Part shown: positions 11,790 to 23,993 of the stretch, piece after piece
Numbering within the stretch: position 1 is the stretch's first letter
Layout: the number at the start of each line of letters is the position of its first letter
Assembly: GCA_016758965.1 (NCBI GenBank)
Contig: JAEPRB010000035.1
Span: 176,179-240,178, forward strand
DNA: 64,000 bases
From: Circinella minor
Taxonomy: Eukaryota > Mucoromycota > Mucoromycetes > Mucorales > Lichtheimiaceae
Reading direction: 5' to 3'
Notes under the pieces: model-generated
Told to the model about the DNA's origin: nothing
Databases searched by the model: none
What the model saw: the letters and a program-made list of their open reading frames with translations, nothing else
Made by a program: the position numbers and the translations under genes

Positions 11790-14627
11790 TTATGTAGTGT
11801 GCCGTAATTTAGAAAGTGGAATGTTTTCAAAGTACTTGGAAGTAACATTTGTTTCTTGTTCACAAGTAAATAGCCAATACTGTTGTGTGCCATAAAGTGT
11901 ACGAACGTTTAAATTATTGTTCGTTGTATTTCGCATTATACTTGTAATTCGTTCCAAACTACTAATCAGTTGTTTGTTATCTTTTGGAGGCAGTGAGTCC
12001 GTCACCCAATCAAAACCTTGTAATAGTTGTAACTCTCTTTTCTCCTCATTGTTCCTCATTTCTTTTGACTTTATTTCGACCAAAGGTGCGATTATTTGAT
12101 CAATACATTGTTGAATGTCGATATCTTTGTTTAAATGATAGAGGGAAAGTTGGTGTAGCTGTGGTCCATGATAATGATCATCTATAACAAGATTGTTATT
12201 ATTACTTTGTAATTGTTCCTGATGCTTTGCTGATTTTTCTTCACTAACAAGCGCATTAACAAATGTGCTTAGTCCTTTCATTGTCACGGTATTGCAATTC
12301 AAGAGTGCGAGACTCTTTAGATGAGATCGATGTTGCGTTCCAAGGATTTTTAGCGCTTCATCATCCAATGTCCATGAACCGTCCAAATAGATATCCTCGA
12401 GTTTTGCTTCGGTATGGTTTAAAAAATGCTTCATCGACGCGACTGTATAATAATCGTGCGGTTGGCCAAGAACAAGACGAAATCGACGTAAATTTTTACA
12501 ATGAGTAGCAATTTGAAACATGTCTGTGTCCCTAATACTGATTTCTTCCAAAGCAAGTGATTCAAGCATAGAACAGTTGCGTATAATCTTACCCAGATCA
12601 ATACCAAGGCGAGTCAAGTCCTCAGTCATATATCCATGGAACCCAAGATCACGTAAACGAGTTAGTGAGTATAGGTGATATGTAACCATAGATGGTAAAA
12701 CTTCCAACGAGTTATCGCTGTCATCATTACTGTCGATATTTCTATCAGTTTCCCCACATATAATTCTGGGTCGAATATGGACAGACTCAAGCGTATTAGA
12801 ATTGTAATTTATAAGGTTGGCGAGTTCTTTGTTGGATCCTAAATTACCCATCATAGTCTGACATAATAAGTTGAAAGAGACTAGCCCTTCTTTTTTATCT
12901 TTGTTGTTATTGTCGAATAATGGCAGCTGTTTGTTATAATAATTTGTTATTGCTGGTAATGGTATAAAATCAATTTTAGCACTAGCTGAAGATTGTCGTT
13001 TGTTATTTAATGCTGGACCTAAATCAAGCGTCTTTATGTTTGGACAATGGTATAGAATGTCGTGTACTAAAGTAGATAAGCTGATAATAAATGAAATTCG
13101 AATTGTAAGATGTCGCAAGCTAGGGAACTGCTGCCAAAACACGTTCGGAAGAGTGTCAAAAAGTGTATTGACTAATTCTAGACGTATAATACTGGATCCA
13201 GGTTTGTATGATATTGATGGTTCTGATAAAAACATTAGCTCTAATTTATCAAAATAATCATATTCAAAATTTTCTTCAGTATGATCACTATCTAATGGGT
13301 AGCCGATATTACTCGCAGTTACTGAATTATCATTATTTGTGATTGTCGGAAAACGATGCATAGAGCGTAATCCCCTTATTTGAGGCACATTACTATAAGA
13401 ATCAGTCGAATCAAATAAAAGTCCATTTAGCCTGGGACAGCTGTTAATAATCCCAACCATCATGCATGAAAGACTGCATCGAACAGCTACTTTCTTAAGA
13501 CTAAGCCGGTTACTTTTAAGAGCTTGATATAGTGCATATCTTGTATTATGATCATTATTAATCTGTGCTCGTATTTCTATACAAGTTGTATTATTCAATA
13601 CAAGGGATGAGCATGTGGTTGTAAGGATTGTGATGTTATTCGGCCCAAAATAATGATTCAATGACATTATTGTTATAATAATACTTTTATATCAAACGTA
13701 AATAATAAAAACTTATTAAACATTATATTTAATAGTAAGTGGATATAAAAGAAAATGTGTTTTTTTACGTATTCACATACCAAGTACTTCAACACGTGTA
13801 CATCGTGTTAAGAATTGAAGTAATCGAAAAGTCATTTGAGCATCACAACGACTACTTAATAATATTCTTCGAATATGTTCAGGATGATCCATAACATGGG
13901 CCAGTTGAAGATTTAATGTCTCTAGATCCAAGCTTTCAACAAAGTCTAGATTGTGCCACATAGTCTTTGTCAGACTGTTGTACAACTGGCTTCGCCACCT
14001 GCGACAGGTTGCTGCACATAAAAGTCGTTCTCGATAGGACAACATTTTAATGATACGACTCATTATCTCTTGAGGAAGTTTTTTGAAAATGTGTCCATTG
14101 ATGGTATCAACTTCCAGTTGCAAATCATTCATTGTTTGACATAATTCCAAAAGCTTTTTTTCATCATAATTATTGTTGTTTTTATTGCTCCTTACAAAAG
14201 ATGTTATCTTTTGTATACCGGCTTGATACAGGCGTAATGCGTCTGTTAATCTTTGATCGAATGTGAGCAAAGCACCAGCACATAAATAAGCTTCCGGTAA
14301 CAATGGGGTTATGTCAATAATTTTATATGCATCTTTCAGAGCACCATCAATGTTTCCTTGCATACCACGGATAGTAGCACGGTTAAGTAAAACCATTGAC
14401 ATTGTATAATTAATGGCGTCAGCAGCATTAGTTAAACTTAATTCAGCTTCTTGAAGATGACCTTGAGTGAATTGCAATTGAGCATTTTCGTAACACTGTT
14501 GAAAAGAATTACAATGTAACTGAGATTTAGTAAACAAAAAAGCGAGATTTGAAAAAGTCATGGTATGCAAAAGAAGGAAAAGAGGTACACATACCCAAAA
14601 AATAAAAGATCTATATAGGCGACACAC
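11790..14627 (-). CDS. TPR / F-box / leucine-rich-repeat protein
   Basis: Two long open frames on the minus strand (14627-13773 region and 13667-11790) are best read as one gene. The first holds TPR-like helices (CYENAQLQFTQGHLQEAELS onward, then a second repeat GALKDAYKIIDITP) and a clear F-box (KKLPQEIMSRIIKML followed by CAATCRRWRSQLYN). The second is a long LRR-like array (LRRFRLVLGQP, LKSLALLNCNTVTMKGL). The only phase-compatible junction I find is donor GTGAAT at about 13767 with an AAAAG acceptor just upstream of the second frame. The product would be a substrate adaptor of an SCF ubiquitin ligase, which is the family role, not shown here. The start is uncertain. The first ~34 residues are hydrophobic and may be intron read-through: an ATG directly followed by a GTAATG donor at 14664-14659 could splice in phase to the CAG before codons LHCNSFQ. 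Confidence 0.72.
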
Positions 14628-14664
14628 AAGTATTATAAATAAATGAGTGGCTCATCATTACCAT

Positions 14665-17600
14665 ATTGGTAGTTATACGAAAAACTGCATTATTATTGTT
14701 GCCGTTTCTGTACGTGAGAAAATATTCTTTGGGATTAGATAGAAGTGCAATATGCTACGTATCATTGGAAATAATATGTATGTACATGTACATGGTTGAG
14801 CACACCTGTTGTGTCTAGTCTAGAAGTATTATATTGACAAAATGTTATAGATAAAGGAAGTGATGGGAGTAAGTGTGACCATAGAAGAATGATAGGGGCA
14901 ATAAGAGCATAGTAAAAAATTATATTTTATAGCACTTACCAAGTTATTATGCAGCTATCACAACTTTTTAAAATAAACATAGCGGCTTTGGCAGACATTA
15001 CGTATTGGTTGAGATAAAGTAAGGATTAAAATTTGTAGAAGAAAATAACAAAAAGGATGATACTTAGAACATTTCTAGACATAGCCTGAGTTTGCAAGAA
15101 AAAAAAAGGATTAATCTTCACGATACTGCGCTGTTTTTTATATCCTCGTTTGACAGCATAACTGAGGCACTGTCTGATTCTCTCAAAACTCCAATAACGT
15201 AGAAATTGGCTTATAATATTACATTATACAGTAAATAATTTTCTACAATTAACAAATATTTTATATTCCATTACATTTTTCCTTTCATAATGAATATGCG
15301 TTACAATACGTATCTTAAGAAACAAAAGCTTAATATTGAGTGATTATAGTTTATTTAGCAGGTAAAATATTGTTAAAAGCAATATTAGTTACGGTAGTGT
15401 TTATATAGAAATATACCTTTCCATAATTTCCCATTCATTAGCACATACATCAAGTATGTACTGTATTTTTTATATTTTTTTATAAATAAAAGCTTAATAA
15501 CTGGAATACCCTCACTATCTTGCCTTCATCTATTCATTCAAAAAAGTAGAGTCAATCGAAGGATCCTCCCCTACTACAGCTAGTAATACAGCCATTCATC
15601 TTTTCCAGGAACAATTCTTGTCCAACGTTCTCGATTCGCAATTCAAATGAAAAGTTCGAATAATGTACTGTTGCATAAATTTTAACAATGTTCGCTATTA
15701 TATAAACGGTAGGTATTGGAAAAATTGCTGACCAAAAAGCATAGTACCAGTAAAGGATTCTCTGCTAGCCATGTTGAAAAACTATATCAATAGCAACAGT
15801 AGGTACATCCATATTTCTAGTAGTTCATTTGTTGTTGTCAGAATCGTATAAATTTATAAATCTGTGTCTGGATTTACGCAATTGTTGTTAACTGAAATAT
15901 AGCAAAAAGAGTCTTTCTAGTATTATTATTGGATAAAGTAGTATGCTAAACAGGTAGAATATATAAAGTAACAGTGTGTGGTCGTTCACTTTCTGTTCTA
16001 CAATACATATCATTCGAGTAATCTGACTTTTTTAGTAAGCATGTAAATTTGTATCAAAAGAAGTTTATTGACAAAAAAAGAGTAACATTCGATGCATAAT
16101 GAATTACATAAACAAAAGTGATGAATAAAAATATATAACTAAAAAAATATGTCATTACGAACATAAGTCCCTGTTGAGACGGGAATTTTGAAGAGTATGG
16201 CATGCATATTTTAAACAAATTAATTAAAGTAAAAATTTTGAAGAATGTATTGTTTAAAATTTATATTTCGCTTCTTGGATATTCACAAAACAAAACCCTC
16301 TTTACTACAAAAAGCTATAATAAAGACGATTTATTCTGCTAACGTAATAATATTAATAAGCAAAGAAGAACGGTTACGTAAGTAAACCAGGAGAATATAT
16401 TTCAACATCTGATGTGTATATAAATATATTATTTTGCGGCACGTTCCCCGCCTATCGCCAGAAATGTGATATGCCCTTATTCTAACTTTCGACCACTTTA
16501 ATAAAATAACTTTCGATAATTTAATTTAGAAAAAATAATTTATCAAGATACCGAACACATCTATTTTAAGAAAGAGACTTTTTAAAGAAAAAAAGAAAAT
16601 GGATCAGTATTATTAATCGTAATATCTATGTAAAACATCAGGAATAGATACGGTGTTATAATCTTTTGTGAGAAAAAAGAAACCCCGTTTGATGTTTGTA
16701 TTAGTAATAAAGTAAGTATATATATTATGGGATGTTTCTTGAGTAAAAGTGGTTGTATTGAAAAAGAGTATATCCTGTTTATATAACATACATCTAACTA
16801 AATCCCGATGTTCAAAATTACTTATTTTCTATCAACATAATGCGATAGCTAATAAAGTCCCGTTCGATTAATGGTTTAATTTCTCTATATAGTAACATAG
16901 GAAAAAATACCATCTGTTTAAATAGCTAGTCTATCATTAGAATAGAATCATTATGATATGTTGTAAGAACGAGTTAATATTTTTACATACCTGAACATCA
17001 TACCAACTTATGGTTTATATGTGGAGTATGTCGGCTTATATGGTTATACGATGAACGACTAAACAGAAGAAATTTTACATTGTGATTATCAAATTAAAAA
17101 AAAAACAAAAGCAGTTGTCAAATATGATATTTGACATTAATTATAGGGTATTAAAGGGAAAACTTCTCAGGGGGTATATTGTTGTAGATTTACCCGCAAT
17201 TTCCCAGGAAATATCGGAACCAAGAGTATAATTTATGTAGCAACAGAAGAGGGATTGGCACCACTGCCAGTCTTGATTTTTTTTTTCGGAACCTTTTTTC
17301 GTTGATCGGAAAATTACCTTAAAAGTAAAGAAACAAAAAAAGCCTGGTAACTTTTTTGGAGATGAAAAAAATAGAAAAAAAAAACTTGTAAACAGAAAAG
17401 TGCGTTTCAATAATTCAACATGTGGGGGGCATGGAACCTCGGAAAACTTGACAAAAAGAGTTCTTTTTGTTTCCGTTCTTCACCGATAAAGTTTGGCGAT
17501 AAAATAATTTGATTGGATTGTGATTAGGTGACGGAATGTGACATGAATTGTTGTAAAAACCGGTTTTTTGGTATTTTCAATTAAGTTATAGAAGATACCC

Positions 17601-18288
17601 GCGGTAAAAAGTAAATCTAAAAATTAAACATTTGTTTTGTAAATATTTTGAAACGTAAAAAAAAAAAACTTAATAAGAGATTTCTTTGATACACGTGTTA
17701 AAGATATCAAATCTTTAGCGCAGCGTTTTATAGAAATATCTCCGTTTAAGGCATAACTTGATTCATCCATTAAGAGCAATTCGATTGGTTAACTTAACAG
17801 CTGATTCATTGTTACACCATCATCGTTGGTCCGTGAAGATGAAATCTGGGGTTTGCTCTCTTGGCAACCGTTGGCATGGTAAATGATAAAAAAATTGGGG
17901 GGGGGGGGAGGGGGGGGGTTGGGGAGAATAAGAAAAAAAAAATTAAGGGGAGACCCCAAACATTCACTTCAACATTCAAAATGACAAGGGATGGTGGATA
18001 TGATGGATATTATATTAATAAGAAAACCAAATTATTGGAGGGTATGCATAATTTCGTCAACTGATAACATATGATGAAAGCAAGGGTTTTCAATAAAGTC
18101 TCTATTACGTAGGATGCAATTATGGAAGCTATACATTGGTCATTGTCAATCAAACATGACTTTCTAATGATGTTCTTTTCTACCTTTCTCTCTCTTTCTT
18201 GTGTTATTGCATTTTTTTAACTCTCATCTGAAAAGCTAATTACGTACTTTTTTTTAATCTTACCGATACAATATATAATACATATATT
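14665..18288. other. Gene desert between divergent genes
   Basis: About 3.6 kb with no convincing gene. It is AT-rich, with scattered homopolymers and a poly-G block near 17.9 kb. One short stop-bounded frame (15501-15650) looks coding-like and may be a relic; see findings. The open frames at 17141-17410 (-) and 17861-18064 (+) are low-complexity. The right-hand 200 nt are pyrimidine-rich and probably form the promoter of the gene at 18289. Confidence 0.5.
17897..17924 (+). repeat. Poly-G block
   Basis: Runs of G12, G9 and G4 are separated by A and TT. This is striking in such AT-rich DNA and could form a G-quadruplex. Sequencing error in the exact run lengths is possible. Confidence 0.75.
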
Positions 18289-19002
18289 ATGCGAGATATA
18301 CAAATAATTAAAAGTCAGGAACATGAACGACATCATTGGCCATTTGATATAATCTCATCAGTATTTTCATTTGTTCGATTGATAGACTTGGGCCGATTAT
18401 TACGACAAGAATCAGGAGATCAAAATTTTTGGGACTATTGTAGTTATGCAATACAAACCCGTGCCAAAGCAGAAGCATGGGAACTAGCACTTTATACACC
18501 CGCGGGATATATGGCGGCTCTATGCCATGGTAATCGAAAACTTGAAGCGATCGGCAGGCTACGATGTACCGGTTATGATACACAAAAAGGGCTTTTACAT
18601 TTTGAGTCTTGTGCCGCGGAAGAGGATCACTTTTTTATTAATACACAGGATCCACCATCATCATTAAAGCTTATCTGTGCACAATGGCCATATCCACCAA
18701 CAGCTGAGGATCAGACGGACAACATCCCTGTCATCTGTAGTCCAGGTATCTATCGACAGCGATTAGGTCCGGATGGTGAAGGAGGACAGTTGCATTATAG
18801 TATTGTTGAACATTATGAACAACAGTGGGCTGATACGTTTTGCAATCAATGTCATACTGTACATCAATCGTACAACAGCAATCATCACAATAATAATAAT
18901 ACTAGTGGTTATGGTGACAATGATAGTGGTCAAAATGTAATGAAGATCAGGTTTCAAAGCGCCTTTGTCACGTTTGAGTGGTTACAACAAGGTTTACAAT
19001 AA
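18289..19002 (+). CDS. Hypothetical protein with F-box-like N-terminus
   Basis: A single exon encodes 237 residues. The first 60 residues (HHWPFDIISSVFSFVRLIDL, then GRLLRQESGDQNFWDYC) resemble a degenerate F-box: a hydrophobic helix pair followed by an FW residue pair. The remainder has a globular composition with conserved-looking GYMAALCHGNRKLEAIG, a middle segment rich in Trp and Tyr, and an Asn/His-rich loop (about 201-208). No membrane helix or signal peptide is visible. The composition is unlike the noise frames nearby, so I take it as real. I do not recognise the family beyond the weak F-box likeness. It is followed 285 nt later by malic enzyme in the same direction. Confidence 0.7.
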   Translation: MRDIQIIKSQEHERHHWPFDIISSVFSFVRLIDLGRLLRQESGDQNFWDYCSYAIQTRAKAEAWELALYTPAGYMAALCHGNRKLEAIGRLRCTGYDTQKGLLHFESCAAEEDHFFINTQDPPSSLKLICAQWPYPPTAEDQTDNIPVICSPGIYRQRLGPDGEGGQLHYSIVEHYEQQWADTFCNQCHTVHQSYNSNHHNNNNTSGYGDNDSGQNVMKIRFQSAFVTFEWLQQGLQ

Positions 19003-19287
19003 TAATCAATAATAAAAAAATAAAAAATAAAGAGATTCTGAGTCATGGTTGATTTGCATGCGGGGGCGCGTGAAGGGTGTCTGAATGCACATGTCGCGCT
19101 TGTAGGAGTTTAAAATGGACTCGTCCAGATCAAATGAGTCGAACTGTTTGCTCAAATTTCATTTGTTAGAGTCATACTATACAACTTGCTATAAAGCACA
19201 TGAAGATTTTCGTGGTATCATTTTGTTTTTCTGTCTTACTTCAATAACTTCAACACCGATTTTTATTTTATATACGTAATTATAACA

Positions 19288-21934
19288 ATGATGCCATTAT
19301 CTTCCGTTGCTGCTTTAACGCGTGGGAAGGTTCCAAATCCTTTAAATACCCTTCAACTCACTTCTAAATTTCGTTTTCTTCGTTATCATCTTTACTCTAC
19401 TGCCATGCCTGTTGTTGAACAAGAACATTCTACTATTATTTTATCTAATGGTGCCACTAAGGCCCTGAAGCAATCTCACCACTATGCTATTTCTCCTTAT
19501 TATAATCAAGGTATTCATTCATTCCAATAAAACTTTTTTGATAGTGATCTGGATCAAATCATCATGATGGATAAAAGAAAAAAAAATGGATGAATTCTTT
19601 TTGTTTTGACACTTGATATATCTTTATTTATTTACTAGGTACCGGTCTTTCATCAGAAGCTCGTGCTCATCTTGGTCTTCGTGGCTATAGCCCCATTGCT
19701 GTTGAAACTCTTGATCTTCAAAAAGAACGTGCCTTGAAGCAATTGCGATCAAAGAGTACTTCTTTGGATAAGTATATTTTTATGGCACAACTTCGAAATA
19801 GCAACACCAGATTGTTTTACAAACTTGTCTGTGACGAATTAGCAGTATGTAACAAATTTTTATTATTATTGTTACTTTTTTTTATTTATGTTGGGCGTTT
19901 TTGTCTCCCCATTTTTTATTACTATATAATTTCTCTCCTTAAAACATCTGTTGACGTTTTTTTTTTCTGTGTTACTTTATTATGTTTTTTCTTTATTAAT
20001 AGGAAATGGCTCCTATTATTTACACCCCCACCGTCGGTGAAGCTTGTGTTGAGTATTCTAATATCTATCCATTCTTGGGTGCACCTGGTAAGTTAGTTAA
20101 TGATAAATTGGGGGAAGGGACAATAAATGTCTGTGTGTGGCTAGTTTTATGATTCCGCAGTTTCAAGAAATTATACCTTTTCTATCCCAAACTTTATTCT
20201 GACCTTCCGTGCTCCACGGTTGTATTACTTGTTATAGGTACCCCCGATGGTTTATACATTACCATTAATGATTTGCCATATATCAAAGATATCGTTCGTA
20301 ATTATAGAGAAAATGCAGAAGGTGCTCCCGACATTACTGTCATTACCGATGGTTCCCGAATCCTCGGCCTTGGTGATCTTGGTATGAACGGTATTGGTAT
20401 TCCAATCGGCAAACTCCAACTTTATACTGGTGGCGCCGGTATTGATCCTCGTAAGACTTTGCCAATTGTTCTTGATTTTGGTACCAATACTGAACGTTAT
20501 TTGAATGATCCATTGTATCTTGGCTTAAAACAAAAGCGTCCTGCCGATCCTGAGGTAATTTTTATTTTTCTTACGTCCCATGACTATCTAATTCCACACA
20601 CACCATCATCCCCTTTTTTATTCGTCTCCCCGCAAGCCCCCCCCCCCAACTCCCCACACGGAAGCGAAAAAAAAAGAGCTTTAGAACCTGCATTATATTT
20701 ACGCTAATGCATCATCAACTGACCAAATATTAATATATATTTTTTATAATGAACAACAGTTCTATGAAGCTATGGATAAGGTTATGGAAGCTTTGTATGA
20801 TGTTTACCCTGAAATTCTTGTTCAATTTGAAGATTTCTCATCTGAACATGTAAGTAATTTGTTATTTGGTGATAATAAATAAATAAAAGCGGGAATGGTT
20901 CGCTGTGTAATAGTGATAATTAATAACTGTTAATTTTTTAGGCTTTTGGTTTATTGGAAAAGTATCAAAACAAAAATTTCTGTTTCAACGATGATATTCA
21001 AGGTACCGGCTCTGTCATTCTGTCCGGTTTCATGAATGCTGTTCGTGTTGCTAAAGAAAAGACAGGTCTTGACCCCAAGGATCATCGTATCGTTTTCTTT
21101 GGTGCTGGTTCTTCAGCTATTGGTGTTGCCAAGAACATTCTTACTTATTTCATGAACGAACATGGATTCACTGAAGAAGAGGCCAAACGTGTCTTCTATC
21201 TCGTTGATAGTAAGGGCTTAATTACTCAAGACCGTGGCGACAAGCTTGCTCAACACAAGGTTTACTTTGCTCGATCTGACAATGAAGGTGCACAATTCAA
21301 ATCATTATGCGATGTAATCGATTACGTCAAGCCTACTGCTTTGATTGGTCTTTCAGCCCAACATCAAGCATTCACTAAGGAAGCTGTTGAAAAGATGGCT
21401 GCAAACAACAAATTACCTATTCTTTTCCCTTTGTCAAACCCCATGACCAATGCTGAATGTACCTTTGACCAAGCCATGGAATACACTAACGAAAATGTTC
21501 TTTTTGCTTCTGGAACTGCTTTCCCACCCTACAAGACTAAATCAGGCGAACTCAAATATGCTGGTCAAGGTAACAACATGTATATTTTCCCTGGTCTTGG
21601 TTTGGGTGCAATTATTGCCAAAGCTCGACATGTTTCCGACAAGATGGTCTACGAAGCCGCCAAGGGTCTTTCTAGCACTTTGTTGCCAGAAGAAATCGCA
21701 CAAAGTGACTTATATCCATCTTTGGCTCGTATTCGTTCTGTATCTGCACAAGTTGCTGTTTCTGTCTGCAAACAAGCTCTTCGTGAAAACTTGGCACAAG
21801 ATCCCGTATTACTTAACTTGGCCAGCTCAAGTACTAACTTTGATCAAGCCTTGTTAGACTATGTCACTTCTCGTATGTGGGATCCCAACCAGGCCGATTA
21901 TTTTACTGTGCCCGTTGTTAAGAATGGTGCTTAA
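19288..21934 (+). CDS. Malic enzyme (malate dehydrogenase, oxaloacetate-decarboxylating)
   Basis: Six exons (19288-19510, 19639-19844, 20003-20087, 20238-20554, 20760-20849, 20942-21934) encode 637 residues. The protein oxidatively decarboxylates malate to pyruvate with NAD(P)+. Signatures present are the catalytic-Tyr region IIYTPTVGEAC, VITDGSRILGLGDLGMNG, the metal-binding FEDF and FNDDIQGTGS, and the dinucleotide fold FFGAGSSAIGVAKNI. The length is slightly above the usual 550-600 because of an N-terminal extension rich in Arg, Ser and Leu, typical of a mitochondrial presequence. A second Met (codon 40, 19405) precedes the conserved part and could give a cytosolic form. Cofactor preference cannot be decided from what I see. 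In oleaginous Mucor species, malic enzyme is linked to NADPH supply for lipid synthesis (established for that genus, not shown here). Confidence 0.96.
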
Positions 21935-23401
21935 AGAAATACCATCATTAAAAAAAATTCATGTCCCACCAATCTAAAAACCTCCCTGTCAAACAAACCC
22001 CTACTCTTTCCATTATCCGAAAAATTAATCGCATATAACAAGCATATCTTTTTAACTCATTGTTTTCCCCACAATTCGCTATCTTTGCGATTTCTATTTT
22101 ACATTAATATATCCCTTTCACTGTTAACTCACTTCAAGTACACTTTTTTTTTGCATATATTCAAATAAAAATCATATTCTCTATTTTGCACATTAAAATC
22201 TTATATAATCATTATTCTAAACTCTGTTCCTTTTTCTCCATAAATGTCAAAGCTACGTAACAATGGAAAAAGTTAGTTTACCAATTTATCCGCCGCGTAT
22301 AATAATGGAACATTGTGAACAGAAAGAGCCATAATAATGAAACCATACTTTAAACATTATCATAATCTTAAAAAATTTATCCAGGATATCTAAGTGCAAA
22401 AATATCAAGACAGCAGGAAAAAAAAAACCTCCATCACACCGTTGATCTATCATCTTACATATTGATTTTTTTGCAAAATAACAGGAAGAAATGCATGTTG
22501 GATGTTAAGATTTAGTTTATTTTTTTTTTTGTTAATAATCAGCATAGTTACAACTAAAGTCTTTGTTGGCGGTCATTGGGACAAGTACTATGACATAACG
22601 AGGATGAAGATGATTAGCATAGGAGTGATAAATGACACTATAACCTTTCATAATTAACGGATGGTGCTTCTTCATATGCTGGTGTTCTTGATGGCAATTC
22701 TGGTGTGCTCCCACCCAACGACGTTGGTGTTTAAAAGTCTTTATCAACATCTAATCTACACCCTTACTCTTATCTACCCTGACAATCAAGTGGCGATCAA
22801 CTTTCCGTGATAGTTACTTTGACCTTTACTAATTTTTTTCGCTGAAACAACATGTTTTTAACTGACTAAAATAACAATAACAGTGACAATAACAACAGTA
22901 GTTCTTGGCGCTTCATCGATAAGATATGATGTACGTACGTAGGTAAAATTGAGTGTAGAGACTTTAATTATCAGTATGCTATAGATTTAAGATTGCTACA
23001 GGTTTTATGGTTATGCTAGCTGTTGAGCTTTTTGCTTCTACTCAATTGTTTAAAAAGCATCCCGTTACTTCTGAACTATTTTCATTTCTTTATCTTTACA
23101 GCAGATTTCTTAATAATATTGATAATAACAGTAGTAGAAGTATAAGTATGATTATAAATAAAACCCAAATAATAATTACAATCGTCTTTTCCATTTTTTC
23201 GTACAACCCCAGGGCTGCGACTGAAACATTTCAATACGATAAATGATTTTACAAAAGTTAATTACAAGGGAATCTATCCATGTTAACAAGCCCGTTCTAA
23301 TCATCGACCTATGAACAATTTAGCAGCTTATCTTTCTTCCCCATACTTTTACTTTATATAATTTTGTAATATAATAAGAAAGACAGCAGTAACTATAAAA
23401 A
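21935..23401. other. Intergenic, malic enzyme 3' region and next promoter
   Basis: The left part is a T/C-rich 3' flank. A minus-strand open frame at 22532-22750 is listed separately as a possible small gene. The frame at 23007-23246 (+) is low-complexity and not supported. The right part is the promoter of the gene at 23402. Confidence 0.5.
22532..22750 (-). CDS. Possible small His-rich ORF (uncertain)
   Basis: A minus-strand frame of 72 residues has a protein-like mix (VGAHQNCHQEHQHMKKHHP, then a hydrophobic HPRYVIVLVPM). It is unlike the Asn/Lys/Ile noise frames of the region. An AG precedes the ATG directly, so it could be an internal exon, but I found no convincing upstream exon. Function is unknown, and it may be a chance frame. 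Confidence 0.22.
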   Translation of the reverse strand: MLIKTFKHQRRWVGAHQNCHQEHQHMKKHHPLIMKGYSVIYHSYANHLHPRYVIVLVPMTANKDFSCNYADY

Positions 23402-23993
23402 ATGATGAGTGAAATGGAAAAGGGGTATGCCAAAGGAGGTAATAATAATATTCATACGTGGTTATTCGAGAAATAAAAAAGTTTATATATATATATATAT
23501 ATATATTTCAACAAATGAAAGCGAACTTTATTCTTTTTCAAATAACGGTAATAATGATAATAATGCCAATTTTATTTATTTACATATAGGCAATGAAAAC
23601 AGACCACAACCACCACAGCCACCACCTTCATATCAGCAGCAAGAACCAATATCGGATGGTGGAGGTTATAATTACAGTGGTGGAGAACCACCACCACCAC
23701 AACAAACATATTATCAACCTCCTCCACAACAAACTGATTATGTTCCTCCACCTCCAACTGATCAACAGCCAGCTGGTGGTCGTAACCGTTTCGTTCAATT
23801 TTATGCTCCTGATAATAATCGATCTCTCGGTTTGAAACGTCGCTTCTGTACTACTATTTGCTGCTGCATTATTATTGGGCTTGTTGTAGGTCTTTCTGCA
23901 GGATTAACACGTCGCAATTATTATTATGGTTACAATAATAATGGCTATAATAATGGCTATAATAATGGCTATAATAATGGATATTATAATTAG
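23402..23993 (+). CDS. Small Pro/Gln-rich, Cys-anchored membrane protein (hypothetical)
   Basis: Two exons (23402-23438, 23590-23993) encode 146 residues: MMSEMEKGYAKGG from exon 1 is joined in phase to NENRPQPPQPPPSY. The first half is Pro/Gln/Tyr-rich with a PPSY (PPxY) motif and repeated PPPxQQ elements. A Cys-Cys-Cys cluster leads a short hydrophobic helix (CCCIIIGLVVGLSAGL) preceded by basic residues, suggesting a tail-type membrane anchor that may be palmitoylated. The C-terminus is a run of NGYN units encoded by a 12-bp minisatellite. The layout resembles small fungal stress or surface proteins with a Pro-rich cytosolic part, but I do not recognise a named family. Confidence 0.72.
23483..23506 (+). 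repeat. (TA)n microsatellite in the intron
   Basis: About 12 TA units lie inside the intron of the small Pro-rich membrane protein gene. The exact copy number is prone to slippage. Confidence 0.8.
23940..23979 (+). repeat. 12-bp coding minisatellite
   Basis: Just over three copies of AATGGCTATAAT encode the NGYN repeat at the C-terminus of the preceding gene. The DNA-level identity of the copies points to recent slippage. Confidence 0.85.

Noticed and set aside
23940..23979. Regular short repeats considered as a CRISPR-like array
   Set aside because: The units are contiguous 12-mers in a coding frame with no spacers, in a eukaryotic gene.
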